Shown here: positions 61,252 through 64,000 of the stretch, piece by piece
Position numbering within the stretch: position 1 is the first letter of the stretch
Layout of the letters: every line of letters starts with the position of its first letter
Assembly: GCF_030272615.1 (NCBI RefSeq)
Contig: NC_081407.1
Coordinates: 266,051,574-266,115,573, forward strand
Direction: 5' to 3'
Source: Cryptomeria japonica
Taxonomy: Eukaryota; Streptophyta; Pinopsida; Cupressales; Cupressaceae
Length of the DNA stretch: 64,000 nt
Notes under the pieces: model-generated
The model's database searches: none
Told to the model about the DNA's origin: nothing
Seen by the model: only the letters and a program-made list of their open reading frames with translations
Translations under genes and position numbers: made by a program

Positions 61252-61270
61252 GTTCACATCGGGTTCACCA
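61252..61270 (-). other. Element D candidate primer-binding site
   Basis: On the minus strand, TGGTGAACCCGATGTGAAC starts five bases after the 5' LTR. TGG complements the CCA end of a tRNA, but the following bases are not the iMet consensus, and I cannot assign the tRNA from memory. Confidence 0.65.
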
Positions 61271-61275
61271 ATTAA

Positions 61276-62747
61276 TGTAGCGTAAGAATTAGGATTCATC
61301 AAAACATAAGATATATCAATCAAAAACACAAAACATGATAACATAATCAAAAGAATACTCAATGCAAATGAACCTAATTCCAAAGCACATTCAATAGAGG
61401 TATGGAAACAAAGCATTCAAAAGTAAAATTATGCAAACCATATGCTTCTTCCATGCGGCTCCATTGTTGTTCTTTCCTCTTCAATAGTTTTGTGGATCTC
61501 ACCTACAAGTGCTCACACAATTTGAAAGCAAAAAGGCTCAAGAGTACTAGAAACGAAGGTTCGGTAAAAATTTGAGATTCATGAAGGATTTGATTGAAGA
61601 AAACATCCAATTTATAGAAGAATTGGATAAATGAGCAAATTAGTATGAAAGAGATTTGAATAGAAATTCAAATAAAAAATAGCAAAGTTATGACATATTG
61701 CTATGCAAAGAGGATTATGATAATTTTATGACAAATTTTATGACAAATTTCCATGTCAAGACAAGTTCTATGACAAATTTCTATGTCAAGACAAGACTCT
61801 ATGACAAGTTGCTATGTCAAGACAAGACTCTATGACAAATTTCTATGTCAAGAGTATGACACATGAAGCACACAAATAGGGAGAACTAGAGACAAGTTAA
61901 TTAGGTGGAATTCGAATTGGAAAATTAGAAAAAAGGTGGAAATTAGGAATTAGAATTTAGGAAATTAGGAAAATTAGATAAATTAGAAAAATTAGAAATG
62001 AGGAAAATAGGAACTTAGTGAATTAATTAATAATTTCTCATTTATCAATTAATTCACAAAGAGGGAATAAAAAATTAGGAAAATTAGATAAATTAATTAA
62101 TAATTTTTCATTTATTAATTAATTTATAATAAGAGGAAGATTGGGAAATTAATTAATAATTTTTCATTTATTAATTAACTCATAAAGAGAAGAATAATTA
62201 ATTAGCCAATTAAATGAAACATTTAATTGTGACACGAAGACCTAGGATAAATAAATAAATTATTTAATCCTAGAGGAAGAAATGACACACAAGGTTAAAT
62301 GATTAAATCACAAAACTCTGGAAGACGAATTAGGTCTTAAAAGATAATTGACTCGATTTGATTTGATTTTGGATTGATAAATGACCAATGTGATAAAATG
62401 ATTCGATTGATAAATGATTTGATTGAGATTGGTTGACAAAAATCAATGACAAATTGACCAAATTGACATGATTGAAAAGGACAAGGATCGATGACGAATC
62501 GATCGCAATATGACAAGATTGACAAGGAAAAAGATCGACCAAAATCATGATTAAAGATTGTTGACAAGACCAAATTCGAAAGCGAGACAACTGAAGAATG
62601 TAGAAGAAAGACTCGATGCTCGCAAATGATAAAGACCAAGTGCGTGACATAGGAGAAATGTTAATGCGACGCAAAAACCTAAAATGAGGCAATGCGCAAT
62701 TGTTAAAGTATGACCTCGCAAGCGTTGACCATTTTTGGGTGTCTACA
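61276..62747 (-). repeat. Element D 5' LTR
   Basis: 1,472 bp, the partner of 51577-53048 with a single difference noted (A at 62529 against C at 52830). The duplicated target ATATC follows at 62748-62752. Confidence 0.95.
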
Positions 62748-62752
62748 ATATC

Positions 62753-63060
62753 TATATCCAAAGATAAACCTCTCCAATTTATTTGGAATTGAACTTAATC
62801 AAGTATTTTTTACAATCACTATTCTCTATTCAGTGCAATGCTATGTTTCCTCTTTGCTTCTGTATCTGCACACCTTGCCCACATCTACTCTAACATCCTC
62901 TACACAGCAACTTCCCATATTCTTCTACGCATTCCTATTCTCTTTCTGTGTAACCTTATGCAGTTTCCAACAAACTCTGCTCTATTTTACAACCACCAAT
63001 CAAGTTTTGGCTGCTCATTTGTCCTTTACATAGTCAAATTCCTCTTATCAATGCCCATGC
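62753..63060. repeat. Unknown AT-rich segment, copy 2, right part
   Basis: It matches 48730-49015 of copy 1 (for example CTTGCCC, ACTCTAACA and CCAACCACCAATCA blocks) and completes the second copy interrupted by element D. Confidence 0.8.
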
Positions 63061-63346
63061 ATATATCCATCTCTATCTCCTCTTGCTCAGGCCCTCTATT
63101 TGCCTACTTCCTCACGCACAGGGTCTCTCCCTCTTGATTGATACCACTATCAATCCCTTCCTTCCCCACCCTTTGCTAATTTCCCAACGCAATTCTCTCG
63201 CAACCCACATCACATGCCACAGTAAGGTCTCACTTTTTCTTCTTAGCTGCTAAAATACCTTCTCCCTGTTGCTAATTTATAACATTATAATAATCTACAA
63301 AGTGATCATTTCAAATTCTTCTTCCTCTATTGATGCCTTTCCACAT
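63061..63346. other. Short intervening DNA without feature
   Basis: C/T-rich then AT-rich sequence with no gene or element end recognised. Confidence 0.5.
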
Positions 63347-64000
63347 TGTAAGGAAGCAAAGGTGTGCGGAAACGCTTCCTACGCTAATCTTGAGAGGACG
63401 GTTATGCAACTTTCAACTTAAATATTACTAAGATATCAAGAAATGCACAATAAAGCATAAACAAAATAGCAATGAACACATAACACAGTGATTACCATGG
63501 GGAAACCCTTCTGGGAGAAAAACCCCACCCTCCAAAACTTGCACAATGTATTATCAAATCAAGCTGATTACAATACACTTGCAATGCAAGTTCTTACAGG
63601 AGTGCATCACCACAACTCGAACTCAGAGAGACTCCTTCTAGCATCCAGTCTTGCAAAAAACTCAATTATCAAACTCCTCCCCAAGCCCTCCTTTTATAGT
63701 GATTTTACAACCTAGAAACCACTTGTGGTTTTACAAAACCATGGGCTTAACCACCATTCCACATGGTGCCCATTTTTGACATTTACATTTCCAAAATGGA
63801 AAAACAACCAGATTAAAATAGTAATCCCGTCCATAATTTTGTCCCCTAGCTTAAACCCTCTTAAACGTCACAAAATGAGTCATTAAGGCTCTAAAATGGC
63901 CCATCTATATTCTACTATGGACAAGACTCATTTTTAACAACTCACTAACCATTTTCCAATGCATAAACATGTGGAAAACTACCTCAAACAAATTATGGAA
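63347..64000 (-). repeat. Copia-type LTR related to element E, cut by the window end
   Basis: It begins TGTAAGGAAGCAAAG and follows the element E LTR in order: CTTCCTAC, GAGAGGACG, the hairpin block (63498-63528), ACAATACACTTGCA, then CAAAACCATGGGCTTAACCACC. It is diverged, so it belongs to a related family. By analogy with E it would be the 3' LTR of a minus-strand element lying mostly to the right, or a solo LTR. Confidence 0.8.

Larger units (their letters stand above)
51577..62747 (-). mobile_element. Element D: young 11.2-kb LTR element without pol genes
   Basis: The LTRs are 1,472 bp each (51577-53048 and 61276-62747). They begin TGTAGACACC and end GCTACA on the minus strand. The perfect 5-bp duplication is ATATC (51572-51576 and 62748-62752). 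The primer-binding site, polypurine tract and ORF are all on the minus strand. Reading both LTRs side by side I found one difference (C at 52830, A at 62529), so the insertion is recent. The 8.2-kb internal region has a long leader, one large split ORF and a 3.1-kb trailer. No protease, integrase or reverse transcriptase is present. It fits the LARD type of non-autonomous element. Confidence 0.95.

Overview
The window looks like intergenic, repeat-rich DNA from a large plant genome. The evidence is one class III secretory peroxidase gene with the classic four-exon layout, Ty1/copia and Ty3/gypsy-type LTR retrotransposons, a plant L1-type LINE and long AT microsatellites. The long LTRs and deep nesting would suit a gymnosperm, but I cannot prove the species. 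Apart from the peroxidase I see no convincing host gene. Nearly everything else is mobile-element DNA in various states of decay.

Layout. (1) 1-7 kb: AT-rich DNA, two (TA/TATG)n arrays and a probable gypsy LTR end near 5079. (2) 7.0-33.4 kb: a dead LINE split by a nested stack. The LINE is cut at 9912 by gypsy-like element C (9913-31614, duplication TCTAC). C is cut by element B (11182-26256, duplication ATTCT). B is cut by minus-strand copia element A (16870-24650, duplication AAAGT/CAAGT). A separate 219-bp MITE (9198-9416, 9-bp duplication CTTTCACCC) also sits in the LINE. Conceptually removing each insert with one duplication copy brings the host reading frames back together (LINE across the MITE, LINE across C, C gag across B), which supports the boundaries. 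(3) 33.5-43.4 kb: an unidentified degenerate coding region F, split by minus-strand copia element E (34343-42637). The E integrase is in turn split by a 2,363-bp probable solo LTR (37856-40218, duplication CAGTG). (4) 43.9-44.6 kb: a short copia remnant. (5) 45.4-46.9 kb: the peroxidase gene, whose last intron has lost the expected AG acceptor. (6) 47.3-63.06 kb: two direct copies of an unknown 1.6-kb segment, separated by a probable solo LTR. The second copy is interrupted by D (51577-62747), an 11.2-kb minus-strand LTR element with equal-length LTRs that differ at one site I could find, so it is very recent. (7) 63347-64000: an LTR of the E-like copia group running off the window.

How the elements relate. 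A and E carry copia gag, integrase, reverse transcriptase and RNase H, all damaged. B, C and D have LTRs, terminal duplications and, where visible, priming sites, but no reverse transcriptase or integrase. They instead encode unusual proteins: B a coiled coil with four zinc knuckles plus a lysine-rich region; C gag and a protease-like domain with a proline-rich tail; D a coiled-coil protein followed, after one in-frame UAA, by an 806-residue Pro/Gln/Asp-rich protein. B, C and D therefore look like non-autonomous elements that would need enzymes supplied in trans. The most unusual items are the D element with its split ORF and its phased inverted-motif array, the hairpin shared by several copia LTRs, and the peroxidase splice-site change.
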